Origin: Gammaproteobacteria bacterium | Lineage (GTDB): Bacteria > Pseudomonadota > Gammaproteobacteria > Competibacterales > Competibacteraceae | Assembly: GCA_024235135.1 (NCBI GenBank) | Contig: JACKMZ010000009.1 | Span: forward strand, 62,001-126,000 | Length of the DNA: 64,000 nt | Reading direction: 5' to 3' | Part shown: piece by piece, positions 56,830 through 64,000 of the stretch | Layout: each line of letters begins with the position of its first letter | Position numbering within the stretch: position 1 is the first letter of the stretch | Notes under the pieces: generated by a model | Seen by the model: the letters and a program-made list of their open reading frames with translations, nothing else | The model's database searches: none | What the model was told of the DNA's origin: nothing | Translations under genes and position numbers: made by a program

Positions 56830-59532
56830 TCAGGCCGGCTCTTCTTCCAGTTGAGCGAGTAATGCCGTGCGCAAGGTATTTTGTTGATTTTCGCTCAGCG
56901 GTTGCCTTTCGACAGCGGTGATGAAGAATACGTCCTCGGCCCTCGCCCCGATGGTGGCGATCTTGGCGTTCTGCAATTGAATGCCGCACTCCCGGAATCC
57001 TTGACCGACCCTGGACAACAAACCGGGTCGATCGGAAGTGATCAGCTCCATGACCGTACGTTGATTCGCTTCATCCGGGGTAAAAGTCATCTGCGTACTG
57101 GTCTTGAAGTGCCTGAGCAGACGCGGGGTGCGGCGCATGGGCGTAGTCACCGCTTCATGTCGGTCAAGGCTGCGCCGTAGCGCGTTGACGATTTCCTTGA
57201 TACGCCCCCGGTTGTGTATGAATTCGCCGGAATCCTCCGTCACTGTATAGCTGTCCAGCGTATAGCCGGAATTGCCGGTGATGATGCGAGCATCGAGCAC
57301 GTTCAGACCCAGCCTATCCATGGTCGCGACCATGCGGGCGAACAGCCATTCCTCATCGCGCGCGTAGATGAAGATGAGCGCGCCGCCACGAGCCGGATCG
57401 GCGCGCGCCAGCACCAAGGCCCGGCTGTCGTCCTCACGTTTGAGGATGGCCCGGGTATGCCAGACCACCTCATCGGCCATATGGCGCAGAAAATAGTCGT
57501 CGCCGAATCCGGCCCAGAGCTTTTCAATGGCGTCGCTCTCCATCTTTTGCGCGAGCAAGCGGGCCCTGGCCTGGGATTGGATTTCCGTGATCAGTTCCTG
57601 CTTGTCGATCGGGTTGCCGAGATCGCGACGCAAGGCGCGCCGGGTGGAATCGTAGAGCTTCAACAACAGTGAGGCCCGCCAACTGCTCCAGAGCTTGGGA
57701 TTGGTGCCACGGATGTCGGCCACCGTCAGTACGTAGAGATAATCCAGATGACGCTGATCCCCCACCATCTGAGCGAATTCCTGGATGACGACCGGATCGT
57801 CGATGTCTCTTTTTTGTGCGGTCAGCGACATGGAAAGGTGCTGTCGGACCAGCCATACGACTAAGCCGGTGTCGACTTGGCTCAGTCCATGGCGGCGGCA
57901 GAAACGGCGGGCGTCCAGTGCCCCCAGTTCGGAATGATCTCCGCCACGGCCTTTGGCAATGTCGTGGTACAAGGCGGCGAGATAAAGCAGCGCCGGCCGC
58001 GGCAGGCGGCGCATGACTCCGCTGACATGCGGAAGTTCATGGGCATGCTGCGGTAGATAAAAATGTCGCAAATTGCGCACCACGAACAGAATATGCTGAT
58101 CCACCGTATAGGCATGAAACAGATCGTACTGCATGCGTCCGACGATGAGCGCGAATTCCGGCAGATACGATCCCAGAACCCCGTAGTAGTTCATCCGGCG
58201 CATTTGCAGCGTTACCCCGCGAGACTGGCGGAGAATTTTCATGAACAGGGCTTGAGCCCGCACGTCATGACGGAAACGGTCGTCGATGAGTCCCTGATGG
58301 ACTCGGATCAGGCGGATGGTGGCGGCGCGGATGCCCTTCAGTTCCGCGTGTTTCTGCAATAACAGAAACACTTCCAGCAAGGCGCAGGGATAGCGGATGA
58401 AAATGTCGTCGCCCGTCACCTCCAGATAACCCTTGCGGGACTGGAAACGGTCGTTGATCGCCACGGGTTCGCCGGGATCGTCGGCTAATACGATGGCCTC
58501 CTCGAACAACTGCAGGAGGATCTCATTCAGTCGGCCGAGCGCCATGACGGTGCGGTAATAGGACTGCATAAACTGCTCTACAGCCAGATTACCCGTGTTG
58601 TCCTGATAGCCGAACTGGGCGGCCAGTTGTTTCTGGTAATCGAATAGAACCACGTCTTCCCGGCGTCCGGCCAGCGTATGCAGGGTGAATCTCACTCGCC
58701 AGAGGAATTGCTGGCAGTCCAATAATTCCTGATATTCCTGTTCCGTTAGAAAACCACGTTCCACCAGATCACCCAAGGTATCGACGCCGAAGTGGCGTTT
58801 GGCCACCCAGCCGATCATTTGCAAATCACGGAGTCCGCCCGGCGCTTCCTTGACATTGGGTTCCAGGTTATAGGCCGAACCGTGGAATTTCTGATGACGC
58901 TGCGTCTGTTCCTGTTTCTTGGCGTGAAAGAATTCGTCATCCGTCCACAACACCTGCGGACCGGTCAGACGGCGCATGCGCTCGAACAAGGGCAGGTTGC
59001 CGGCCAGCAGGCGCGCTTCCATCAAGCTGGTTATCACGCTGACGTCAGCACTCGCTTCACGCACGCAATCGGCGAGGCTGCGTACGCTTTGGGCCACTTC
59101 CAGGCCGATATCCCAGAGGAACGCGAGTAAACTTTCCAGTGATTCCCGGTAAGGATCGACGTCGTTGTTCTCCAGCAGGATCATGATGTCCACGTCCGAA
59201 CAGGGATGCAATTCGCCGCGCCCGTAACCGCCAACGGCCACCAAGGCCAGGTGCGCGTCCTCTTGAGAAAAGAAACGCGACCAGCATTGCTGTAACAGAC
59301 GGTCGATGAGCCAAGCCCGCGCCGGCACCAGTTCCGCTACCGGCACACCCTCGTAAAACCACTGTTTGAGCAAGGCATCGCCCTGCTTGATCGCGGTCCG
59401 GAAGGTCGCCAGTACAGACTGTTCCTGCAAGGCTTGAGCAAAACGGGTAGGATCGAAGAGCTTGCGGTACTCGAAAGCACCCGCCCGTTCCATGTCGGAG
59501 GACGAGGCAGCATGGGAATTGAGCATCAACAT
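56830..59532 (-). CDS. glnD: Bifunctional uridylyltransferase/uridylyl-removing enzyme GlnD
   Basis: A 900-residue nitrogen sensor. The nucleotidyltransferase domain has VGGYGRGELHPCSDVDIMI; the HD domain has LAALYHDIAKGRGGDHSELG for uridylyl removal; two ACT domains close the protein (AMVATMDRLGLNVLDARI and TSDRPGLLSRVGQGFRECGI), which bind glutamine. Role: adds or removes UMP on PII proteins. Leftward, 19 bases downstream of map, the usual gammaproteobacterial pair. Confidence 0.97.
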   Translation of the reverse strand: MLMLNSHAASSSDMERAGAFEYRKLFDPTRFAQALQEQSVLATFRTAIKQGDALLKQWFYEGVPVAELVPARAWLIDRLLQQCWSRFFSQEDAHLALVAVGGYGRGELHPCSDVDIMILLENNDVDPYRESLESLLAFLWDIGLEVAQSVRSLADCVREASADVSVITSLMEARLLAGNLPLFERMRRLTGPQVLWTDDEFFHAKKQEQTQRHQKFHGSAYNLEPNVKEAPGGLRDLQMIGWVAKRHFGVDTLGDLVERGFLTEQEYQELLDCQQFLWRVRFTLHTLAGRREDVVLFDYQKQLAAQFGYQDNTGNLAVEQFMQSYYRTVMALGRLNEILLQLFEEAIVLADDPGEPVAINDRFQSRKGYLEVTGDDIFIRYPCALLEVFLLLQKHAELKGIRAATIRLIRVHQGLIDDRFRHDVRAQALFMKILRQSRGVTLQMRRMNYYGVLGSYLPEFALIVGRMQYDLFHAYTVDQHILFVVRNLRHFYLPQHAHELPHVSGVMRRLPRPALLYLAALYHDIAKGRGGDHSELGALDARRFCRRHGLSQVDTGLVVWLVRQHLSMSLTAQKRDIDDPVVIQEFAQMVGDQRHLDYLYVLTVADIRGTNPKLWSSWRASLLLKLYDSTRRALRRDLGNPIDKQELITEIQSQARARLLAQKMESDAIEKLWAGFGDDYFLRHMADEVVWHTRAILKREDDSRALVLARADPARGGALIFIYARDEEWLFARMVATMDRLGLNVLDARIITGNSGYTLDSYTVTEDSGEFIHNRGRIKEIVNALRRSLDRHEAVTTPMRRTPRLLRHFKTSTQMTFTPDEANQRTVMELITSDRPGLLSRVGQGFRECGIQLQNAKIATIGARAEDVFFITAVERQPLSENQQNTLRTALLAQLEEEPA

Positions 59533-59551
59533 GAGCGGGATAGCCTTAAAC

Positions 59552-60319
59552 TTACCAAAAATCTCCAGAACGGGCCGTCAGCACTTCGCCCTGGGTGGCC
59601 GTAACCAGGATCGTGTGTTCCCACTGCGCGGAAATACTGTGATCCTTGGTGACGACTGTCCAACCGTCGGGGAGAAGTTTGACGTGTCGCTTGCCGGCGT
59701 TCACCATCGGTTCGATGGTGAAGGTCATGCCGGGCACCAATTCCACACCTTCACCCGGATTGCCGTAATGTAACACCTGGGGTTCCTCGTGAAATTCACG
59801 GCCGATACCGTGCCCGCAATATTCCCGCACGATGGAAAAATTATGGCCCTCGGCATGTTTCTGAATGGCGTAGCCGATGTCCCCCAGGCGTATCCCCGGC
59901 CGGACATGATCGATACCGATCCGCAGGCATTCGTAAGCGATCTGGCAGACCCGTTTGGCTGCCACCGAGGGCTCTCCGATCCAGAACATGCGGCTGGTAT
60001 CGCCATGGTAGCCATCTTTGATGACCGTCACATCGATATTGAGGACGTCCCCCCGTTTCAGACGCTTCTTGCCGGGAATGCCATGGCAGACGACATGATT
60101 GACCGAAGTGCAGATGGATTTGGGAAACCCTCGGTAATTCAATGGTGCGGGAATGGCTTGTTGTTCATTGACAATAAATTCGTGACAAATCTGATCCAAC
60201 TCTTCGGTAGTCACGCCTTCCCGCACGTAAGGCTCAATCATTTCCAACACGTCGGCCGCGAGGCGGCCGGCTACCCTCATCTTTTCAATCTCTTCGGCTG
60301 TCTTGATGGTGATGCTCAT
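59552..60319 (-). CDS. map: Methionine aminopeptidase type I
   Basis: A 255-residue peptidase. The catalytic His is in VVCHGIPGKKRLKRGDV, metal-binding Asp in NIDVTVIKDGYHGDTSRMF, then GHGIGREFHE and MTFTIEPMV. Role: removes N-terminal methionine during translation. Divergent from rpsB, as in E. coli. A TATAAT on this strand at 60369-60364 may be its -10, about 45 bases upstream. Confidence 0.97.
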   Translation of the reverse strand: MSITIKTAEEIEKMRVAGRLAADVLEMIEPYVREGVTTEELDQICHEFIVNEQQAIPAPLNYRGFPKSICTSVNHVVCHGIPGKKRLKRGDVLNIDVTVIKDGYHGDTSRMFWIGEPSVAAKRVCQIAYECLRIGIDHVRPGIRLGDIGYAIQKHAEGHNFSIVREYCGHGIGREFHEEPQVLHYGNPGEGVELVPGMTFTIEPMVNAGKRHVKLLPDGWTVVTKDHSISAQWEHTILVTATQGEVLTARSGDFW

Positions 60320-60451
60320 CGAATCGCTTTTCCGGAATAGGCCCCTTTGTAATGGACCGGCTCATTATACTGAGCGAACAAATGTTTGGGGGCGAACTGG
60401 TAATATCGTTTATTGCTGTTTTGAGATAGTTCTTGCCCGCCAATAGTTCAT

Positions 60452-60481
60452 TTGGCGTTAACCCCGGATTCATGGTATAAA
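60452..60481 (+). promoter_or_regulatory. Sigma-70 promoter of rpsB-tsf
   Basis: TTGGCG at 60452-60457 and TATAAA at 60476-60481, spacing 18, followed by a GC-rich discriminator (TCGCGCGCC) as in stringently controlled promoters. The leader of about 125 bases to rpsB contains GGGTGCC and GCATGGGGTGCGTGG-like segments at a place where S2 autoregulates in other Gammaproteobacteria. Confidence 0.6.
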
Positions 60482-60612
60482 TCGCGCGCCAAACAAGCAA
60501 ATTGGCAAAACAAACCCATTCCACACACGCGCCGTCACATCCAGCCGGGTGCCTTTTAAAGGGTCGCTGCATGGGGTGCGTGGAGGCAAAACCCAATACT
60601 CAGGAGTGATCA

Positions 60613-61389
60613 ATGAGCACAGTATCTATGCGCCAGATGCTGGAAGCCGGCGTGCATTTCGGCCACCAAACCCGCTATTGGAATCCACGGATGGCTCCTT
60701 ACATTTTTGGAGCCCGCAGCAAAATCCACATCCTTAATCTGGAACAAACCTTACCGCTCTACAACGATGCGATGAATTTTATCGGTCGTCTGGCTAGCAA
60801 GGGAGGCAAGGTGTTGTTCGTCGGCACCAAGCGCCCGGCCCGAGAACCGACCGCGGCGGCGGCGCTGCGTTGCGATATGCCCTATGTCAGTCATCGCTGG
60901 CTGGGCGGTATGCTGACCAACTTCAAAACGGTGCGGCAATCCATCAAACGTCTCAAGGACTTGGAAGTCATGGCTCAGGACGGCTCTTTCGAGCGTTTGG
61001 GCAAGAAGGAAGTCATCATGCTCAAACGGGAGATGGACAAATTGGAGCGCAGCCTGGGCGGCATCAAGGATATGAGCGGATTACCCGACGCCTTGTTCGT
61101 GATTGATGTCGGCCATGAAAAAATCGCCATACAAGAGGCGACCAAGCTGCGGATACCCATTGTCGGTGTCGTCGATACCAACAATAGCCCCGACGGTATC
61201 GATTACGTTATCCCCGGTAACGATGACGCGATACGCGCCATTACCCTCTACGTGGACGGTGTGGCCAGTGCCGTGATGGAGGGCCGTTCGGCGACTGCCC
61301 GTCCGATGGGCGACGAAGAATTCGTCGAACTCCCTGACGTGCCGGGAAGTGCTGACGATGAACCCGCACCGTTGGCCGAAAATGGGTAA
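60613..61389 (+). CDS. rpsB: Small ribosomal subunit protein S2
   Basis: A 258-residue S2. MRQMLEAGVHFGHQTRYWNP is the family signature, YVSHRWLGGMLTNFKTV and VVDTNNSPDGIDYVIPGNDD are conserved. AGGAG lies 8 bases before the ATG. The C-terminus is acidic and slightly longer than in E. coli. tsf follows after 48 bases. Confidence 0.98.
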   Translation: MSTVSMRQMLEAGVHFGHQTRYWNPRMAPYIFGARSKIHILNLEQTLPLYNDAMNFIGRLASKGGKVLFVGTKRPAREPTAAAALRCDMPYVSHRWLGGMLTNFKTVRQSIKRLKDLEVMAQDGSFERLGKKEVIMLKREMDKLERSLGGIKDMSGLPDALFVIDVGHEKIAIQEATKLRIPIVGVVDTNNSPDGIDYVIPGNDDAIRAITLYVDGVASAVMEGRSATARPMGDEEFVELPDVPGSADDEPAPLAENG

Positions 61390-61437
61390 CCCGTTCGGTT
61401 CCTTTGAGCGGCTTCGAAATCAGCAGAGGATGTAAAT

Positions 61438-62325
61438 ATGGCAGATATTACCGCGGCGCTGGTGAAAGAACTGCGTGAGCAGACCGGCGTTGGCATGATG
61501 GAATGCAAGAAAGCCTTGCAGGAAACGGATGGCGATCTGGACGCGGCAGTCGAATTGATGCGCAAGACCGGGCAGGCCAAGGCTGCCAAGAAAGCGGGCA
61601 GGGTTGCCGCCGAGGGCGCGGTCACGGTACGTCATGCCGCTGATGGCAAGACGGTCGCCATGGTCGAGGTGAACAGCGAAACCGACTTCGTCAGCAAAAG
61701 ACAAGAATTTCAGGATTTTGCCGCAGCCGTTGCCGATTTGGTTTTGGCGCGGCGCCCGGCCGACATGGCTGAATTGCTGAGTTTGCCTTTGGAAGGCGAT
61801 CATAGCGTTGATCAAGTGCGTCAGGATCTGGTCGCCAAGATTGGTGAAAACATCCAGGTACGGCGTTTTAGCCTGAACAGCACGGAACAGGGCATACTGA
61901 ACAGCTATGTGCATCACGGCGGCCGGATCGGCGCGGTGGTGGAGCTGGAAGGGGGCGATGCGGAACTGGCCAAGGATATCGCGATGCATGTGGCGGCCAG
62001 CAAGCCTTTATGCGTCAGTGCCGATCAGGTGCCGGCCGAATTGCTCGACAAGGAACGGGAAATCTATACGGCCCAGGCGGCGGATAGCGGCAAACCGGCC
62101 AATATCGTCGCCAAAATGGTGGACGGTCGGATAGGCAAGTACCTCAAGGAAATCACCCTGCTCGGTCAACCCTTCGTCAAGGATCCGGAACGCAGCATCG
62201 AGCAGTTGGCCAATGCCGCGAAGGCCCGTATCGTCAGTTTCGAACGTTTCGAATTGGGCGAGGGGTTGGAGAAGAAATCTGATAACTTCGCCGACGAAGT
62301 GATGGCTCAGATACGCGGCGGTTGA
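61438..62325 (+). CDS. tsf: Elongation factor Ts
   Basis: A 295-residue EF-Ts. TAALVKELREQTGVGMMECK with the TDF-containing EVNSETDFVSK are family hallmarks. Role: nucleotide exchange factor for EF-Tu. AGAGGA sits upstream of the ATG. A strong hairpin follows the gene at 62372-62407. Confidence 0.98.
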   Translation: MADITAALVKELREQTGVGMMECKKALQETDGDLDAAVELMRKTGQAKAAKKAGRVAAEGAVTVRHAADGKTVAMVEVNSETDFVSKRQEFQDFAAAVADLVLARRPADMAELLSLPLEGDHSVDQVRQDLVAKIGENIQVRRFSLNSTEQGILNSYVHHGGRIGAVVELEGGDAELAKDIAMHVAASKPLCVSADQVPAELLDKEREIYTAQAADSGKPANIVAKMVDGRIGKYLKEITLLGQPFVKDPERSIEQLANAAKARIVSFERFELGEGLEKKSDNFADEVMAQIRGG

Positions 62326-62371
62326 GCGTGTCGCCGAGGCGTCTGATGGCGTCCTTGGTTTAAGGTGTGGT

Positions 62372-62407
62372 GGGCCCGTACCCGCTCGTCTGAACGGGTA
62401 CGGGCCC
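62372..62407 (+). terminator. 13-bp hairpin between tsf and pyrH
   Basis: A perfect 13-bp stem GGGCCCGTACCCG/CGGGTACGGGCCC with a 10-base loop and no T run. It is the strongest hairpin I saw in the window. It may attenuate transcription or protect the rpsB-tsf mRNA, separating it from pyrH-frr expression. Confidence 0.7.
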
Positions 62408-62466
62408 TGACGCTGTCCTCGTCAGACGTTACAATTCATTGAATAGCCAACCAGCCCTCAGACCCC

Positions 62467-63186
62467 ATGCAGGATATGAAACCGACCTATAAAAGGATTC
62501 TTCTTAAGCTCAGCGGCGAAGTATTGATGGGGACGGGCGAATATGGCATTGATCCCGCCGTCATCAACCGCATCGCTGGCGAAATCGAGCAGCTCATTCG
62601 CCTGGGCGTGCAGGTGGGTGTCGTGATCGGCGGCGGCAACTTGTTCCGTGGCGCGGGTTTGGCGGCGCGCGGCATGGACAGGGTGACAGCTGATCACATG
62701 GGCATGTTGGCCACGGTGATGAACTCGCTAGCCCTGCAGGATGCGCTGGAAAGGCGTGGGGTCTTCGCGCGCGTTATGTCCGCGATTCGTATCAACGAAG
62801 TATGCGAGGACTATTTGCGGCGACGGGCCATCCGTCACCTGGAGAAAGGTCGGGTGGTGATCTTCGCTGCCGGTACCGGAAATCCCTTTTTCACCACTGA
62901 TTCAGCTGCCAGTCTCCGTGCCATCGAAATCAACGCCGAGGTGGTGTTGAAGGGAACCAAGGTCGATGGCGTTTACTCAGCGGACCCCGTCAAGGTGCCG
63001 GACGCGCGGCGCTACGATCAATTGACTTACGACGAAGCGTTGCAACGCAAGCTTCAGGTGATGGACGCCACTGCTCTGGTGCTATGCCGCGAACACGGAA
63101 TGCCGCTGAAGGTGTTCAACATCAATCAGCGTGGCGATTTGGTGCGCATCGTGTGCGGGGAAACCGTGGGCACCACCGTCAACTGA
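62467..63186 (+). CDS. pyrH: Uridylate kinase
   Basis: A 239-residue UMP kinase of the amino-acid kinase fold. RILLKLSGEVLMG, VGVVIGGGNLFRGAGL, the AGTGNPFFTTDSAASLRAIE loop and DGVYSADPVK are conserved. Role: UMP to UDP, hexameric, regulated by GTP and UTP. ATG 62467 or 62476 (MKPTYKRIL) could start; no strong ribosome-binding site decides between them. frr follows after 14 bases. Confidence 0.97.
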   Translation: MQDMKPTYKRILLKLSGEVLMGTGEYGIDPAVINRIAGEIEQLIRLGVQVGVVIGGGNLFRGAGLAARGMDRVTADHMGMLATVMNSLALQDALERRGVFARVMSAIRINEVCEDYLRRRAIRHLEKGRVVIFAAGTGNPFFTTDSAASLRAIEINAEVVLKGTKVDGVYSADPVKVPDARRYDQLTYDEALQRKLQVMDATALVLCREHGMPLKVFNINQRGDLVRIVCGETVGTTVN

Positions 63187-63200
63187 AGAGTAACAGCGAC

Positions 63201-63758
63201 ATGATCAAAACCATTCAACAGGACGCTGACTCGCGCATGGCGAAAAGCGTCGAAAGCCTCAAGCTGGAACTTCAGAAACTTCGCACGGGCCGGGCCCATC
63301 CTAGCTTGCTTGAGCACGTCATGGTGAGTTACTACGGGTCCGATCTCCCTATCAATCAGGTCGCTTCCGTCACCGTGGGCGATGCCCGTACGCTGGTTGT
63401 GACCCCTTGGGAAAAGAACATGGTCGGCCCCATAGAGAAGGCCATTCTCACCTCGGATTTGGGCTTAAATCCTACGACGGCGGGTACGGTCATGCGCATC
63501 CCCCTACCGCCATTGACCGAAGATCGCCGTAAGGACATGGTCAAGGTGGTGCGTCACGAAGGCGAGGGCGCGCGCGTGGCCATCCGCAATATCCGTCGCG
63601 ACGGCAATGCCGAACTCAAGCAATTGTTGAAGGATAAAGACATTACCGAAGACGAGGATCGACGCGCCCAGGAAGTTATCCAAAAGCTGACCGATAAATA
63701 CATTGCGGAGGTAGACAAGGCGTTAGAGGCCAAGGAGGCCGAGTTGATGGAAATTTGA
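63201..63758 (+). CDS. frr: Ribosome recycling factor
   Basis: A 185-residue protein. KLELQKLRTGRAHPSLLEHV, the YYGSDLPINQVASVTV segment and VAIRNIRRDGNAELKQLLKD are diagnostic. Role: with EF-G splits post-termination ribosomes. A longer in-frame start would run into pyrH. Confidence 0.98.
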   Translation: MIKTIQQDADSRMAKSVESLKLELQKLRTGRAHPSLLEHVMVSYYGSDLPINQVASVTVGDARTLVVTPWEKNMVGPIEKAILTSDLGLNPTTAGTVMRIPLPPLTEDRRKDMVKVVRHEGEGARVAIRNIRRDGNAELKQLLKDKDITEDEDRRAQEVIQKLTDKYIAEVDKALEAKEAELMEI

Positions 63759-63802
63759 CGGCGCGGATCAGGGAAAGCAAAGCTTATGGATTTTATGAGC
63801 GC

Positions 63803-64000
63803 ATGAAGGCCAAGTTGGCCAACAGTCTCCGATCAGATTCCCAAGGCGTTGTGCCCAGCCATGTCGCTATCATCATGGATGGCAATGGGCGGTGGGCGCG
63901 TCGCCGTTTTCTGCCACGCACCGCGGGGCATCGTGAAGGCGCCAAAACCGTGCGCCGTATTGCCAAAGCCTGCGATGAACGCGGTGTACGGGTGTTGACG
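63803..64000 (+). CDS. uppS: Isoprenyl transferase (undecaprenyl diphosphate synthase), 5' part
   Basis: The gene runs off the window. From ATG 63803 the frame reads into HVAIIMDGNGRWARRR and PRTAGHREGAKTVRRI, the substrate-binding start of cis-prenyltransferases with the catalytic Asp in MDGNGRW. A TTG at 63755 overlapping the frr stop is also in frame. Role: makes undecaprenyl diphosphate for cell-wall lipid carriers. Order pyrH-frr-uppS is the standard one. Confidence 0.94.
   Translation, partial: MKAKLANSLRSDSQGVVPSHVAIIMDGNGRWARRRFLPRTAGHREGAKTVRRIAKACDERGVRVLT

Overview
The window is one contiguous stretch of a GC-rich gammaproteobacterial chromosome, with almost no mobile DNA. Gene order and families point to Gammaproteobacteria: tRNA-Tyr/Gly/Thr-tuf-tRNA-Trp-secE-nusG-rplKAJL-rpoBC, rpmH-rnpA-yidD-yidC, lptF-lptG, pepA-holC, map-glnD divergent from rpsB-tsf-pyrH-frr-uppS, and a three-gene EF-P modification cluster. 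I cannot fix the genus. The cell envelope is Gram-negative (LptFG, long YidC, GspA/GspB). PhoB/PhoR/Ppx and a FimX-like protein suggest a phosphate-sensing, surface-associated bacterium.

Layout. 1-5 kb: end of phoB, phoR and ppx, then a leftward von Willebrand A protein and a nicotinamidase-like hydrolase preceded by two matched 19-bp operators. 5-12 kb is the most accessory part: a HIT hydrolase, a broken TerD-nuclease fusion, a secreted CAP protein with three SLH repeats, and a DASS-type permease overlapping an unusual sensor-kinase-like gene. 12-15.6 kb: a biotin-dependent carboxylase subunit and two glycosyltransferase-like genes. 15.6-29.5 kb: the tRNA-tuf-secE-nusG-ribosomal protein-RNA polymerase block. 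29.5-39.3 kb: pyrF, recG, the rpmH cluster, lptGF, pepA and holC. 39.3-46.5 kb: gspAB, a FetAB-type ABC exporter, a methyltransferase, an unassigned gene, prmB and psd. 46.5-49.3 kb: epmA, efp and epmB. 49.3-53.6 kb: a FimX-like protein, htpX, queA and tRNA-Leu. 53.6-56.8 kb: an acyl-CoA ligase, an unrecognised 142-residue protein and a bacterial cereblon-type CULT-domain protein. 56.8-64 kb: glnD, map, rpsB, tsf, pyrH, frr and the start of uppS.

Most of the window is translation, transcription and envelope housekeeping. The EF-P block is self-contained: EpmB makes beta-lysine, EpmA attaches it to Lys34 of EF-P, and EF-P relieves ribosome stalling.

The most unusual gene is the CULT-domain protein at 56366-56806. 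It keeps the complete thalidomide-binding tri-tryptophan cage of cereblon (spacing 6 and 14 residues) and two CxxC zinc pairs. Other points of interest are the tandem operators at 4963-5003, the eroded TerD-nuclease gene, the kinase-like protein without a recognisable H-box, the odd codon use of tuf, and the absence of dnaA and mnmE beside rpmH-yidC.
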